Source: Nitrospira sp.
GTDB taxonomy: Bacteria > Nitrospirota > Nitrospiria > Nitrospirales > Nitrospiraceae
Direction of reading: 5' to 3'
Length of the DNA: 64,000 nucleotides
NCBI GenBank assembly: GCA_022842445.1
Contig: JALHPO010000005.1
Span: 214,908 to 278,907, forward strand
Under the pieces are notes generated by a model. It was given only the letters and a program-made list of their open reading frames with translations, had not been told where the DNA came from and did no database searches. Below are positions 56,256 through 64,000 of the stretch, in pieces. Numbering within the stretch: the first letter of the stretch is position 1; every line of letters begins with the position of its first letter. Position numbers and translations under genes: made by a program.

Positions 56256-56582
56256 ATGAATGCTCAAGGTCTATCGAGAGCCGGCACCCTATCCATCGTC
56301 GCTGCGACGATGATGTTTGCGGCATCGACAGTCTTCGCAGGTGATAAGCCGTCCATGATCGGCAGCAGCGTAGAACTGAAGCCCAAGGCCGTTCCGCAAG
56401 CGAAGGTGGACGTAAAGGATCTGGACGAGCAGGTGTCCCATTTGGAGGTGGTCGATTCGATGGGGAATGCCTATCTCCTCATCCCCCTAAAGACGGCCCA
56501 GGGAAAGAGCCCAGCGGTGGCACAAGATGGAAAGATCATCGTGGAGTACGTACACCCGTATATGGAGCCGCTGAACCGCTGA
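56256..56582 (+). CDS. Small exported protein of unknown function
   Basis: This 108-residue protein has a signal peptide (LSIVAATMMFAASTVFAG, then DKPSM). The mature part is short and charged (SVELKPKAVPQAKVDVKDLD, QVSHLEVVDSMGNAYLLIPL, KIIVEYVHPYMEPL). Strong ribosome site AAGGAGG lies six bases before the ATG. The promoter region carries a 17-base palindrome and an 18-base motif shared with the gene at 63925. I recognise no family; a small periplasmic regulated protein is likely. Confidence 0.7.
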   Translation: MNAQGLSRAGTLSIVAATMMFAASTVFAGDKPSMIGSSVELKPKAVPQAKVDVKDLDEQVSHLEVVDSMGNAYLLIPLKTAQGKSPAVAQDGKIIVEYVHPYMEPLNR

Positions 56583-56675
56583 TAGGTCATGGAATCTGAC
56601 GAGAGCGGCACCAGGTTTCTCCTCGGGAATAGCTGATGTGGTGGGGGCTTTCGTAGCAAGCGAAAGGAAGGAGCC

Positions 56676-56867
56676 ATGAAGCAGGAACGGCAAAAGGAAG
56701 AGAAGAAGGTGAACGGAGTGGCACCAGAAGAAGACGTCTTGTCGATTCAGAAAAGTATCGCCTTGCGTGCGTGCGAACTCTATCTCCAACGTGGTGGAGT
56801 GGATGGTTATGCCGAGGATGATTGGTTGCAGGCAGAACGGGAGATCCTCAAGGAAGTGCAACACTAA
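56676..56867 (+). CDS. DUF2934 protein
   Basis: This 63-residue protein has IALRACELYLQRGG, YAEDDWLQAEREI, the DUF2934 pattern (ELYLERGG...DW..AERE). A Lys/Glu-rich N-terminal stretch precedes it. The ATG is well spaced after GAAAGGAAGGAGCC. DUF2934 proteins are small, soluble and of unknown function, often in several copies per genome. Confidence 0.85.
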   Translation: MKQERQKEEKKVNGVAPEEDVLSIQKSIALRACELYLQRGGVDGYAEDDWLQAEREILKEVQH

Positions 56868-57251
56868 ATGGTGACAGCGGCGGCTTACCTGAGTGCGAAC
56901 GGGTCTGCCGCCGCAATTTCACCTTCGTTAGCGATCGATGCCTGTCGAGCGTGCAGAATTACTGGACCGGTCCTGAGTAGTGGCGACGCGTCGCAGCGCA
57001 CAGAGCAGCCGCCATGGAATTGGTTCAACCTGCCCCAGACCGATCCGCATCACCTTCCAGGCATCGAGCCGCATCATCCTGCTCCTTACCGGAGTTTCCA
57101 ATCATCGGGCGGTGCAGCGTTGATGTCTGGGCGGACATTCAACACGCCATGACGGCCGTCAAGATGATGCCAGGCTGAGGGGAACAGGAGGAACGCTGCG
57201 TGAAGCTGTGACGCGACGAACGAGACAACATGCATAGCATTGATCAATCCA
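56868..57251. other. Gap of 384 bases before sthA, with one doubtful ORF
   Basis: A 94-codon ORF (56868-57152) starts immediately at the DUF2934 stop. It has a Pro/His/Ser-rich, low-complexity product with no recognised domain or ribosome site and is probably not a gene. The last 60 bases should contain the sthA leader. No hairpin was seen. Confidence 0.35.
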
Positions 57252-58646
57252 ATGAAACTATTTGATTACGACCTGCTGTGCATCGGGAGCGGCCCGGCCG
57301 GGCAGCGGGCGGCCGTACAAGCTGCCAAACTTGGGAAACGTACCGCCTTGGTCGAGCGAGGCCGCCTCATCGGAGGTGTCTGTGTCGACACAGGAACCAT
57401 TCCCAGTAAGACGTTTCGAGAAGCCGTTCTTCTGGAAACGGGCAGAGCCTTGTTTGACCGGAAGTTTCGACCTCTGGCATCCGGCCATCGTCCAAACGCA
57501 CAGATTCTCTTGGCCAGAGTCGCCGAGGTGGAACAGGAACAAGTCGAGATAATTCATGATCAACTGCAACGCAACGACGTCACTGTGCTCGCGGGCGAAG
57601 CATGCTTTCAGGATCCCCACACGGTCGATGTGGTCAAGGACGGCCGATCAAAGGTTGTGACCGCAGACAATATTCTCATTGCGGTCGGCACGATACCGGC
57701 GCCGCCGCCCGGCATGCGCGCTGAACCGAGTCTGGTCGTCACGAGCGATGAGCTGCTCCAAATAACGACGCTCCCGCGACGATTCACGGTGGTCGGAGCC
57801 GGCGTCATCGGAATCGAATATGCTTCGATGTTCGCCACCCTCGGCATCGAGGTAACCGTCGTCGACAAGCGGGAACGTTTGCTGGAATTCCTCGATGCCG
57901 AGTTGGTTGACGAGTTGCTCCATCAAATGCGGAATATAGGCGTCACATTTCGACTCGGCGAAGCGGTCGAGCGGCTGGACGTCGCCGAGGGGTCGCCTCG
58001 GCATGTCGTAATCTACCTAGAATCAGGCAAACGACTCGTCTCCGAATTGGTGCTGTTCAGCGCAGGACGGCAGGGGGCGACCGATCGATTGAACCTCTCA
58101 GCAGCGGGACTCAAGGCGGATGATCGTGGGCGATTGACGGTCGATCGAGAGTACCGTACGAGCGTCCCGCACATCTTCGCCGCCGGGGATGTCATCGGGT
58201 TTCCGAGCTTGGCGACCACTTCGGCGGAGCAGGGACGCCTGGCTGCTTGCGCGGCTTTTAGTATCGATACGAAGCCAATGACGCCCCATTACCCTATCGG
58301 GATCTACGCGATCCCCGAAGTGTCGGCCGTCGGAGAGCCTGAGCATGTATTAACAGCAAAGAAGGTTCCATATGAGAGCGGTGTCGCCCGCTATCGAGAG
58401 ATTGCGCGCGGCCACATCATGGGTGATAATAGTGGATTCCTCAAGATGCTGTTTCATCGGGAGGACCGTCGTCTCTTGGGAGTGCACGCGGTCGGAACTG
58501 GTGCGACAGAGCTGATCCACATCGGCCAAGCTGTGTTGGGGTTGGGGGGCGGGCTCGATTATTTTCTGTCCACTGCTTTCAACTACCCGACCTTGGCTGA
58601 ATGCTACAAGGTCGCCGCATTGGACGCATTCAACAAGCTTGCATAA
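57252..58646 (+). CDS. sthA: Soluble pyridine nucleotide transhydrogenase (SthA)
   Basis: This 464-residue flavoprotein disulfide-reductase relative has FDYDLLCIGSGPAGQRAA (FAD), VVGAGVIGIEYASMFATLG (NAD(P)H) and a C-terminal dimerisation domain (TGATELIHIGQAVLGLGGG). The redox-disulfide site reads GGVCVDTGTIPSKT: only Cys44 remains and Thr49 replaces the second Cys. This is expected for SthA rather than lipoamide dehydrogenase. It should interconvert NADPH and NAD+ with NADP+ and NADH. I chose the ATG at 57252 rather than the upstream TTG. Confidence 0.88.
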   Translation: MKLFDYDLLCIGSGPAGQRAAVQAAKLGKRTALVERGRLIGGVCVDTGTIPSKTFREAVLLETGRALFDRKFRPLASGHRPNAQILLARVAEVEQEQVEIIHDQLQRNDVTVLAGEACFQDPHTVDVVKDGRSKVVTADNILIAVGTIPAPPPGMRAEPSLVVTSDELLQITTLPRRFTVVGAGVIGIEYASMFATLGIEVTVVDKRERLLEFLDAELVDELLHQMRNIGVTFRLGEAVERLDVAEGSPRHVVIYLESGKRLVSELVLFSAGRQGATDRLNLSAAGLKADDRGRLTVDREYRTSVPHIFAAGDVIGFPSLATTSAEQGRLAACAAFSIDTKPMTPHYPIGIYAIPEVSAVGEPEHVLTAKKVPYESGVARYREIARGHIMGDNSGFLKMLFHREDRRLLGVHAVGTGATELIHIGQAVLGLGGGLDYFLSTAFNYPTLAECYKVAALDAFNKLA

Positions 58647-58790
58647 GAAAAAAAGACGGGATTACGAACGACGCCCTAGCACCTGTATCTATGCTCTTCG
58701 ATCAAAACCTTCCTGATCAGACCGTTACGGCACGCTCCTGTTCGAAGCTCCATTCAAACCGGACTTGCCTAAAGTAAAAGGAGTCTCCTC

Positions 58791-60260
58791 ATGAGAGTCT
58801 TATCGTTCATTCTCGGCTGGCTACTCCTGCTACCGGCAGTCGGCTATTCAGGTCAGGTCGGAGAAGTACCGGCGGCCGAATCCCTCCCGCCCATTCCATT
58901 CAGTCTGGACGAACTTCATGCAAGGATCGATCGGACTCATCCGCTCCTCAAGGGAGCCGGAGCTGAAAAAACGATCGCCCGCGGCAAGATGCTGAAGGCT
59001 CTTGGCGCGTTCGAACCGACTCTCGTGAATGACACAGAGCTTGAACGTTTTATTTCAAGCACCGACCCCAGCAAGGGGACACAGACGGTGGGATATAACG
59101 ACACGCTGGTTGAAGCGCTGCATCCATCCGGATTTAAAGGCAGCGCCGGGTTCCGCCAAGCGATCGGCGATGCGAGAATTCCAGACCTGTCGTTCGGCAA
59201 CGGGAATCAACAAGTGATTCTGGGCGGGTACCTTCCTCTGCTACGGGGTCTGATGATCAACCCGGAACGTGCAGAACTCCAGCGATCAGAACTGGCCAAC
59301 CCCCTTGCAGACATCAAGATCGCTCAAACCAGGCAAGGTCTCTTCTTGGCAGCGGCCCATCAATTCTGGGAGTGGGTGTCAGCTGCCAAACTGTTCGACG
59401 TTCAGAAGCGAGCGGTCGCCGTGGCGGAAGCACGCTACAAGCAGGTGGAAGAGCGCGCCAAGGCTGGTGTGATCGCTCCAATCGACGTGACGGAAGCCGG
59501 CCAGGAGGTGCATCGCCGGCGGGAAGTTGCCATCGCTGCCCGGCGACTGCTCGAGCAGGAGCAGTTCAAGCTGTCCATGTTTCTGTGGGACAATGGCTCT
59601 CCGACGATCCCGCCAATCGATCGCGTTCCGGAATTTCCGCCGGCGGGACGGCTGCCGACTCCGGAAGACATCATGGCGCATAAGCTGGCCGCGATGGAAG
59701 AACGGCCTGAGGTCAAGGAACTGGACGTGGAGGCAAAAATCAACAACATCGATCTCGCGTTGGCGAAAAATAACCTGCTCCCAAGCCTTGACCTCGAGGC
59801 AGCGCCGGCCCGTTCTCCTGAAAAATTCGTTCTGGGGTTGGGATACCGATTCGGCGTGGAGCTGAGGATTCCTCTGATGCAACGCCGCGGCCGAGGCGAA
59901 GTGCTGCAGGCCCAAGGCCAGGCCGAGCGGCTCGTGATGGCGCAGCAGTATCGGGAAAACCAAGTCCTGGTCGATGTCGATAATGCCTTCTCCGCGATCG
60001 AGCGAGCGAGGGAACGAATAGAGGAGGCGGTACAGGCGCTCCGCCTGGTTGAAATCGTTGAAGAGGGCGAGCGGTACCGCTTCAGCGTCGGGGCAAGCAG
60101 CGTGTTGTTCGTCAATATGCGAGAGCGCAACACTATCGATTCGGAAAATCAGGTCATCCGAGCGAAGGCCGAGTACTACAAGGCCCTGGCGCAATATCAA
60201 TGGGCCATCGGAGCTTGGGCCAAGGGCCCGAATGAAATCATGCGGGCGAGTTATCGTTGA
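58791..60260 (+). CDS. TolC-family outer-membrane efflux protein
   Basis: This 489-residue protein has a signal peptide (LSFILGWLLLLPAVGYSG). Two repeats of long amphipathic helices follow (HARIDRTHPLLKGAGAEKTI; RELVDVDNAFSAIERARERIE-type helix near 400), typical of TolC trimers. It is followed by an ABC exporter and a reverse-strand HlyD protein, forming a type-I-like tripartite set. Its ATG has AAAGGAG a short distance upstream. The exported substrate is not identified in the window. Confidence 0.88.
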   Translation: MRVLSFILGWLLLLPAVGYSGQVGEVPAAESLPPIPFSLDELHARIDRTHPLLKGAGAEKTIARGKMLKALGAFEPTLVNDTELERFISSTDPSKGTQTVGYNDTLVEALHPSGFKGSAGFRQAIGDARIPDLSFGNGNQQVILGGYLPLLRGLMINPERAELQRSELANPLADIKIAQTRQGLFLAAAHQFWEWVSAAKLFDVQKRAVAVAEARYKQVEERAKAGVIAPIDVTEAGQEVHRRREVAIAARRLLEQEQFKLSMFLWDNGSPTIPPIDRVPEFPPAGRLPTPEDIMAHKLAAMEERPEVKELDVEAKINNIDLALAKNNLLPSLDLEAAPARSPEKFVLGLGYRFGVELRIPLMQRRGRGEVLQAQGQAERLVMAQQYRENQVLVDVDNAFSAIERARERIEEAVQALRLVEIVEEGERYRFSVGASSVLFVNMRERNTIDSENQVIRAKAEYYKALAQYQWAIGAWAKGPNEIMRASYR

Positions 60261-60391
60261 GGTGACGAGCCGGCGAGAGCGTGGTAGGGTCTACGTGAGT
60301 TCATGGCGGGCTGGTTGAATTACCCGTGAGTCGCGGGTTTACAACCACGTGTTATGTCCTCGCGACCGCAATAATCATGGAACGCTGACGC

Positions 60392-62092
60392 ATGGAGCCA
60401 TCACTCGGCACCCATCAGCCTCCCCTGTTTCACGTGCTGAGGCTTTTGGGGCGTTTCTTCCAGCTTGAGCGTAGGGTCTTGGCTCTCGTGGTTTCCTATG
60501 CCCTGGTGATCGGACTCTTCTCCCTCATCGTCCCCTTGACTGTTCAAGAATTGGTCAACACGTTCTCCCTTGCCATCCAACCAGTCATGATCGCCACGCT
60601 GGCCATTATCATGGTCGTGGTGCTGACGGTCGTCGGCGTATTTAAAGCGTTGCAATACTACGCGGTCGAGGTGCTCCAGCGACGGCTCTTTGTCAGGACT
60701 GCTTTCGCGATGGCCCAGAAGCTTCCCCTTATTCGATTTCAAGGATTCAAACCGAGAGTCTCAAATTGCTTCATGGAAACAGCGTTCATGCAGCGCGCGC
60801 TGGCGGTCTTACTTGTGGATCTGATCCATGTGGTCGTCGGCGGCGTCATCGGGATGCTGATCTTGGTGTTCTACCATCCCTACTTTATTCTCTTTAACCT
60901 CGTCCTGCTCATCGGATCAGCCTTCATTTTCTTTGTCCTGTCTCGTGGAGGACTGCGGACCACCGTCGACATGTCTCATGCCAAGTATGACGTGCTGCAC
61001 TGGATCCAGGAAATCTCCCAGAACTTGCTGCACATCAAGGCAACCGACAGCCGCTCGTTGCTCATGGAGAAAACCGATCAACTCGCGAAGAAGTATATCG
61101 AGTGTCGACGAGCGCGGTTCGCCGTTTTGCTGCGCCAATTTATCGCCTCGGTTGGAGGGCAAGCCCTTGCGCACAGCGGTACCCTGGCTCTAGCCGGCTG
61201 GCTCTTGTCGATCGGGCAATTGACCCTCGGCCAACTCGTCGCCGTTGAGGTGGTTGTCGGCAGCCTTCTGATCAACTTTGATGCGGTGGTCAAGAGTATG
61301 GGGCAGGTGTTTTTCTTCTTCACTGCCCTAGTGGAGCTAGATGCCTTCTTCTCACTGCCGAAAGACCAGCTCCACCCTCCTCCGACGTCATCGGTGATCC
61401 TCCCTGACCCGAAGATTCATGGCATCCGCGTGACGTGTAAAGGACTCAGTCTGATTCACAACGGTGCGTCTGCGTTCGACCATCTCGATTTGGACGTTGC
61501 CTCCGGCGAGAAAGTCGCGATCTACGCCAAGACAACGACGGCGAGAATAGCATTGGCAAAAGTGCTGGCCGGACTTCAAGCGCCGACCAGCGGTGTCATT
61601 TCCTATAACGATATTGAACTTCGGCATCTCGATCTGAGCGTCGTCAATCAATGTCGTGGCTTCATGATCGATTCGCAGCTGTCCCTGATAGACGGAACGA
61701 TCGCGGACAATATCGTGTGGCGCCGCTCCTACATCTCTTACGAGGATGTCCGTTGGGCCCTCTGGTTGACTCAGCTGCAGGAAGAAGTGGCCGCCCTCCC
61801 GCTCGGTCTCAACTCCGACATCAGCGCGCTTGGAGAGATTCCCGCCCCGACACATATATTGCGCATCTTGCTGGCGCGGGCCATCATCGGACGGCCGAAA
61901 CTTCTAATCTTCGACGGCATGATCCATGACATGCAGCCGGCTATCCGCGATGCCATCCTGCGGCGAATCTGCTCGAAAGAGGAGTCCTGGACCGTCATCT
62001 TCGTCTCGAACGATCCTGACCTCACCCCCCACGTTGATCGCCGCATCACTCTGGGTGATGCGGGCGCCACGATGCCGCTATTACCTGCTTGA
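60392..62092 (+). CDS. ABC exporter subunit with degenerate ATPase motifs
   Basis: This 566-residue fused permease/ATPase has six membrane helices in the first 330 residues. The nucleotide domain keeps the overall order, but the catalytic motifs are lost. Walker A reads AIYAKTTTARIALAKVLAG (no GK[ST]), the signature region is GEIPAPTHILRILLARAI, Walker B ends LLIFDGMI (no catalytic Glu) and the switch position is FVSNDP (His replaced). It therefore probably does not hydrolyse ATP. It lies between TolC and HlyD homologues. Confidence 0.88.
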   Translation: MEPSLGTHQPPLFHVLRLLGRFFQLERRVLALVVSYALVIGLFSLIVPLTVQELVNTFSLAIQPVMIATLAIIMVVVLTVVGVFKALQYYAVEVLQRRLFVRTAFAMAQKLPLIRFQGFKPRVSNCFMETAFMQRALAVLLVDLIHVVVGGVIGMLILVFYHPYFILFNLVLLIGSAFIFFVLSRGGLRTTVDMSHAKYDVLHWIQEISQNLLHIKATDSRSLLMEKTDQLAKKYIECRRARFAVLLRQFIASVGGQALAHSGTLALAGWLLSIGQLTLGQLVAVEVVVGSLLINFDAVVKSMGQVFFFFTALVELDAFFSLPKDQLHPPPTSSVILPDPKIHGIRVTCKGLSLIHNGASAFDHLDLDVASGEKVAIYAKTTTARIALAKVLAGLQAPTSGVISYNDIELRHLDLSVVNQCRGFMIDSQLSLIDGTIADNIVWRRSYISYEDVRWALWLTQLQEEVAALPLGLNSDISALGEIPAPTHILRILLARAIIGRPKLLIFDGMIHDMQPAIRDAILRRICSKEESWTVIFVSNDPDLTPHVDRRITLGDAGATMPLLPA

Positions 62093-62134
62093 AAAGTATT
62101 TGGCGAAAACGTCGGCGCGGTGGGAAGAACAGGA

Positions 62135-63592
62135 TTACTTTGAGCCTCGTCCTGCCTTGGGGAGAAGGGTGTCCATCACCGTGTGCGAGCGTTCCTCATA
62201 ATCCGGCGGGAACAGGTTGAAGCGACGCCACAGCTCATACCAGAGGGGCACACGGTTCAAGATGACCCACCCCATCGTCTTCGTCCCCTGCCGCACGTGA
62301 GACTGTTCCGGCCAGACGCGATCGTCCGGGTCAGGAACAACCCAAAACCGGTAGTTCCCTTTTCCGTCGTCGACTTGATCGATGACCTTAATCACGCCGG
62401 AATAGGTACCGGCCATCAATTCAGGCCATGCCGGCAGAGGGATAGCGGGGATGCCGTAGAAGAGGATTTTAACCTTTCGACCCACATTCAACAGCGGGGC
62501 GTCCAGCCCGTCCGCTATCATCTCAATCGCCTTGTCCGTACTGGTAGGAGACAGTCGGACCAACGTATCACCTGGGCGCACGGTCTCACCAGCACCAGCT
62601 TTGGCCATCTTGACAACGGTGCCGTCGATTGGAGCTAAGATCTTACCGGCCAGACGTCGTTGCTCGGCATTTGACAGTCGGAGTGACACATCGGCCAGCT
62701 GCTCGCCGACTCTGGCTGCTTCGGCCACGGACGAATCCCGGCCAGCCTCCGCATCGAGCAGCCGCTGCAACATCTCCGCGCTGACTTGATCTCGTCCGAA
62801 GCCGAGTGATTTCATGGCCTGCTCGGCTGCTTGCAGATTCGCCCGGGCTCCCTCAAGATCGGCTTGACCGGCGGTATCTGTTTGGATCGCCAATTCCAGT
62901 TCTCGCTGAGAAGCCAACCCCCTCTTAGCCAGTTGTTTGTGCCGCTCTACGTTAAGGGCTGCAGTAATCGCGGCGATTTTGGCGGCTTCTACCTTCTGAT
63001 GCGCTTCGCGCACCTTATTTCCGGCTTCGACCACACGGGCCTCAGCCGACGGCACGGCGGTTTTCACTAGATTCCGCATCTCAATGATGCGCTTGTCCAG
63101 CTGCTCGACTCTGGCCAATGCCGCATGTTGGGTCTTCTCCATCGCTTTTTTTCGTTGATCCAGAAAGGCCAGCAGGTCTGGTGACATGAAATTGGGATCA
63201 TTATCCTCCAGTTCAAGAATGAGGTCTCCCTCCTTAACCTGGTCACCTTCGAATACGTGCCATTTCTTGATACGGCCGGCAATTTGGGCCTCAATGTCTT
63301 GAGGTCGTTCGAATGGAGTATAGGCCGACATCTGGCCGGTCACGGTCACTGTCTGAGTCCAAGGGACGAAGAAGATGAATAGAAAGAAGAGCAGGAACAG
63401 GGCAATCGGCAGACGCGAGGAAAACCTCCATCCCTTCGGAAGCTGAGCTTCTTCCCAGGATTGAAGCTTGGTGGAAGCGGCCAGCTCGTCGACGGAGATT
63501 TCTTCCGAACCTGATTCACCGTGAACAAGGGACCGGACCGTCTTCCCAAGATCGAGAGCGCGACTTCCCACGGAACCGTTTTTGTTGCGCAT
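62135..63592 (-). CDS. HlyD-family membrane fusion protein
   Basis: This 485-residue periplasmic adaptor has a membrane helix near residue 70 (LPIALFLLFFLFIFFVPW). A lipoyl half-domain precedes (IAGRIKKWHVFEGDQVKEGD) and a long coiled coil follows (residues about 140-300). The second lipoyl half is KILAPIDGTVVKMAKAGAGE. It pairs functionally with the TolC and ABC genes although it is encoded convergently. The track starts at 63745; I chose the ATG at 63592 (MRNKNG), but the ATGs at 63652/63649 are alternatives. Confidence 0.85.
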   Translation of the reverse strand: MRNKNGSVGSRALDLGKTVRSLVHGESGSEEISVDELAASTKLQSWEEAQLPKGWRFSSRLPIALFLLFFLFIFFVPWTQTVTVTGQMSAYTPFERPQDIEAQIAGRIKKWHVFEGDQVKEGDLILELEDNDPNFMSPDLLAFLDQRKKAMEKTQHAALARVEQLDKRIIEMRNLVKTAVPSAEARVVEAGNKVREAHQKVEAAKIAAITAALNVERHKQLAKRGLASQRELELAIQTDTAGQADLEGARANLQAAEQAMKSLGFGRDQVSAEMLQRLLDAEAGRDSSVAEAARVGEQLADVSLRLSNAEQRRLAGKILAPIDGTVVKMAKAGAGETVRPGDTLVRLSPTSTDKAIEMIADGLDAPLLNVGRKVKILFYGIPAIPLPAWPELMAGTYSGVIKVIDQVDDGKGNYRFWVVPDPDDRVWPEQSHVRQGTKTMGWVILNRVPLWYELWRRFNLFPPDYEERSHTVMDTLLPKAGRGSK

Positions 63593-63924
63593 ACTAGTCC
63601 AATCAACGACCAGGAACCATTGAAAGTCTGAAAGACCTCGTGCCGGCATCATAAGAAGAACCTGCGGTTGAGTCAATTCAGTCCGCTCATCACGCTGCCT
63701 CAACGGATTGTTCCTGGCCCGATCACAGTTGCGACAGCGAATCATAAGAGTAGGGCTTGACCGGGAAAATCTGGCTCGGCGTGATAGGGGAAATCGAAGA
63801 CATGCGGTGCCGACTCATTTACTTTTCAAGATGGTTGTAATGCGAGTTATCTATTTGTCTATGAACCGTGCGCCAGGTACATTTCATCGTGACGGCATTC
63901 ATAGCAACCTGGAAGGAGGGCGTC
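63593..63924. other. Gap before the window-end gene
   Basis: Between the HlyD start and the next ATG lie about 330 bases. They hold the divergent promoters and the shared motif TTATCTATTTGTCTATGA at 63847. The HlyD start is uncertain, so the first 150 bases may be coding. Confidence 0.4.
63847..63864 (+). promoter_or_regulatory. Shared upstream motif TTATCTATTTGTCTATGA, copy 2
   Basis: It differs from copy 1 (56170) at one base, lies 78 bases before the ATG at 63925 and precedes a closely similar ribosome site. Confidence 0.55.
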
Positions 63925-64000
63925 ATGAAAGCACGAACCATAACCAAAGCGGCCGGCCGAGGAACGACAGAAGTTGCGCTGAGCGTCGGGATAGCCATGT
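63925..64000 (+). CDS. Start of a small exported protein (3' end outside window)
   Basis: Only 25 codons are visible. The ATG has GGAAGGAGGGCGTC before it, the same ribosome site as the gene at 56256. The first residues (MKARTITKAAGRGTTEV, then ALSVGIAM) look like the beginning of a signal peptide, so this is likely a relative or co-regulated partner of the 56256 protein. Confidence 0.6.
   Translation, partial: MKARTITKAAGRGTTEVALSVGIAM

Noticed and set aside
56868-57152. 94-codon ORF directly after the DUF2934 gene
   Set aside because: Low-complexity Pro/His/Ser-rich product, no ribosome site and no recognisable domain.

Overview
The window looks like chromosome from a diderm (Gram-negative type) bacterium of moderately high G+C. 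My best guess is a Nitrospira-like member of the Nitrospirota. This is an inference from gene content and intergenic style: lipoproteins, an outer-membrane barrel, a TolC protein, many small conserved orphans, purine-rich intergenic tracts and 'GCTATACGCCATCAGC' tracts. No rRNA, tRNA, CRISPR array or intact transposase was seen, so the taxonomy cannot be fixed from this window.

Layout. 0-3 kb: two tandem HicB-like small genes, then an arsM-arsS arsenic methylation/arsenosugar pair. 3-9.6 kb: a PiT phosphate permease, hflK-hflC, and reverse-strand fhs, an M23 peptidase and cutA. 9.8-16.2 kb: an M20 peptidase, a small secreted protein, LemA plus a DUF2207 protein, and a dehydrogenase with a lipoprotein. 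16.2-25.3 kb: mostly reverse strand, with a porin-like barrel, two HEXXH membrane proteases, an HTH/metallo-beta-lactamase fusion and a coupled M16 peptidase pair with a phosphoglycolate phosphatase. 25.7-28.7 kb: hemL, two small orphans and a nuclease, with short dispersed repeats. 28.8-33.5 kb: an accessory and decaying patch containing a VapBC-like pair, a DUF1398-like gene between repeat remnants, a secreted RNase Sa-like ribonuclease with barstar, a frameshifted YidB-like gene and a protoglobin remnant. 33.6-44.4 kb: two near-identical SulP-like transporters around a histidine kinase/NtrC-type pair, a large secreted protein, an unusual CysD-like protein and a UspA protein. 44.4-53.7 kb: folC, a nonsense-interrupted receiver gene, a TIG-repeat surface protein, ilvD, larB, a catalytically degenerate phosphatase-fold protein and sua5. 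54-58.6 kb: an isocitrate dehydrogenase whose C-terminal domain is a separate gene, DUF2294 and DUF2934 proteins, and sthA. 58.8-64 kb: a TolC/ABC/HlyD export set whose ABC subunit has lost its ATPase motifs.

The most distinctive features are: (i) a 195-214 bp TA-bounded inverted-repeat element present in three copies plus one possible half copy, repeatedly touching stop codons; (ii) a CysD-like protein carrying APS-reductase-style CC and CXXC cysteines with no cysN nearby; (iii) the split isocitrate dehydrogenase; (iv) the ATPase-dead ABC exporter; (v) the RNase-barstar pair; and (vi) several gene remnants with a precisely locatable lesion.
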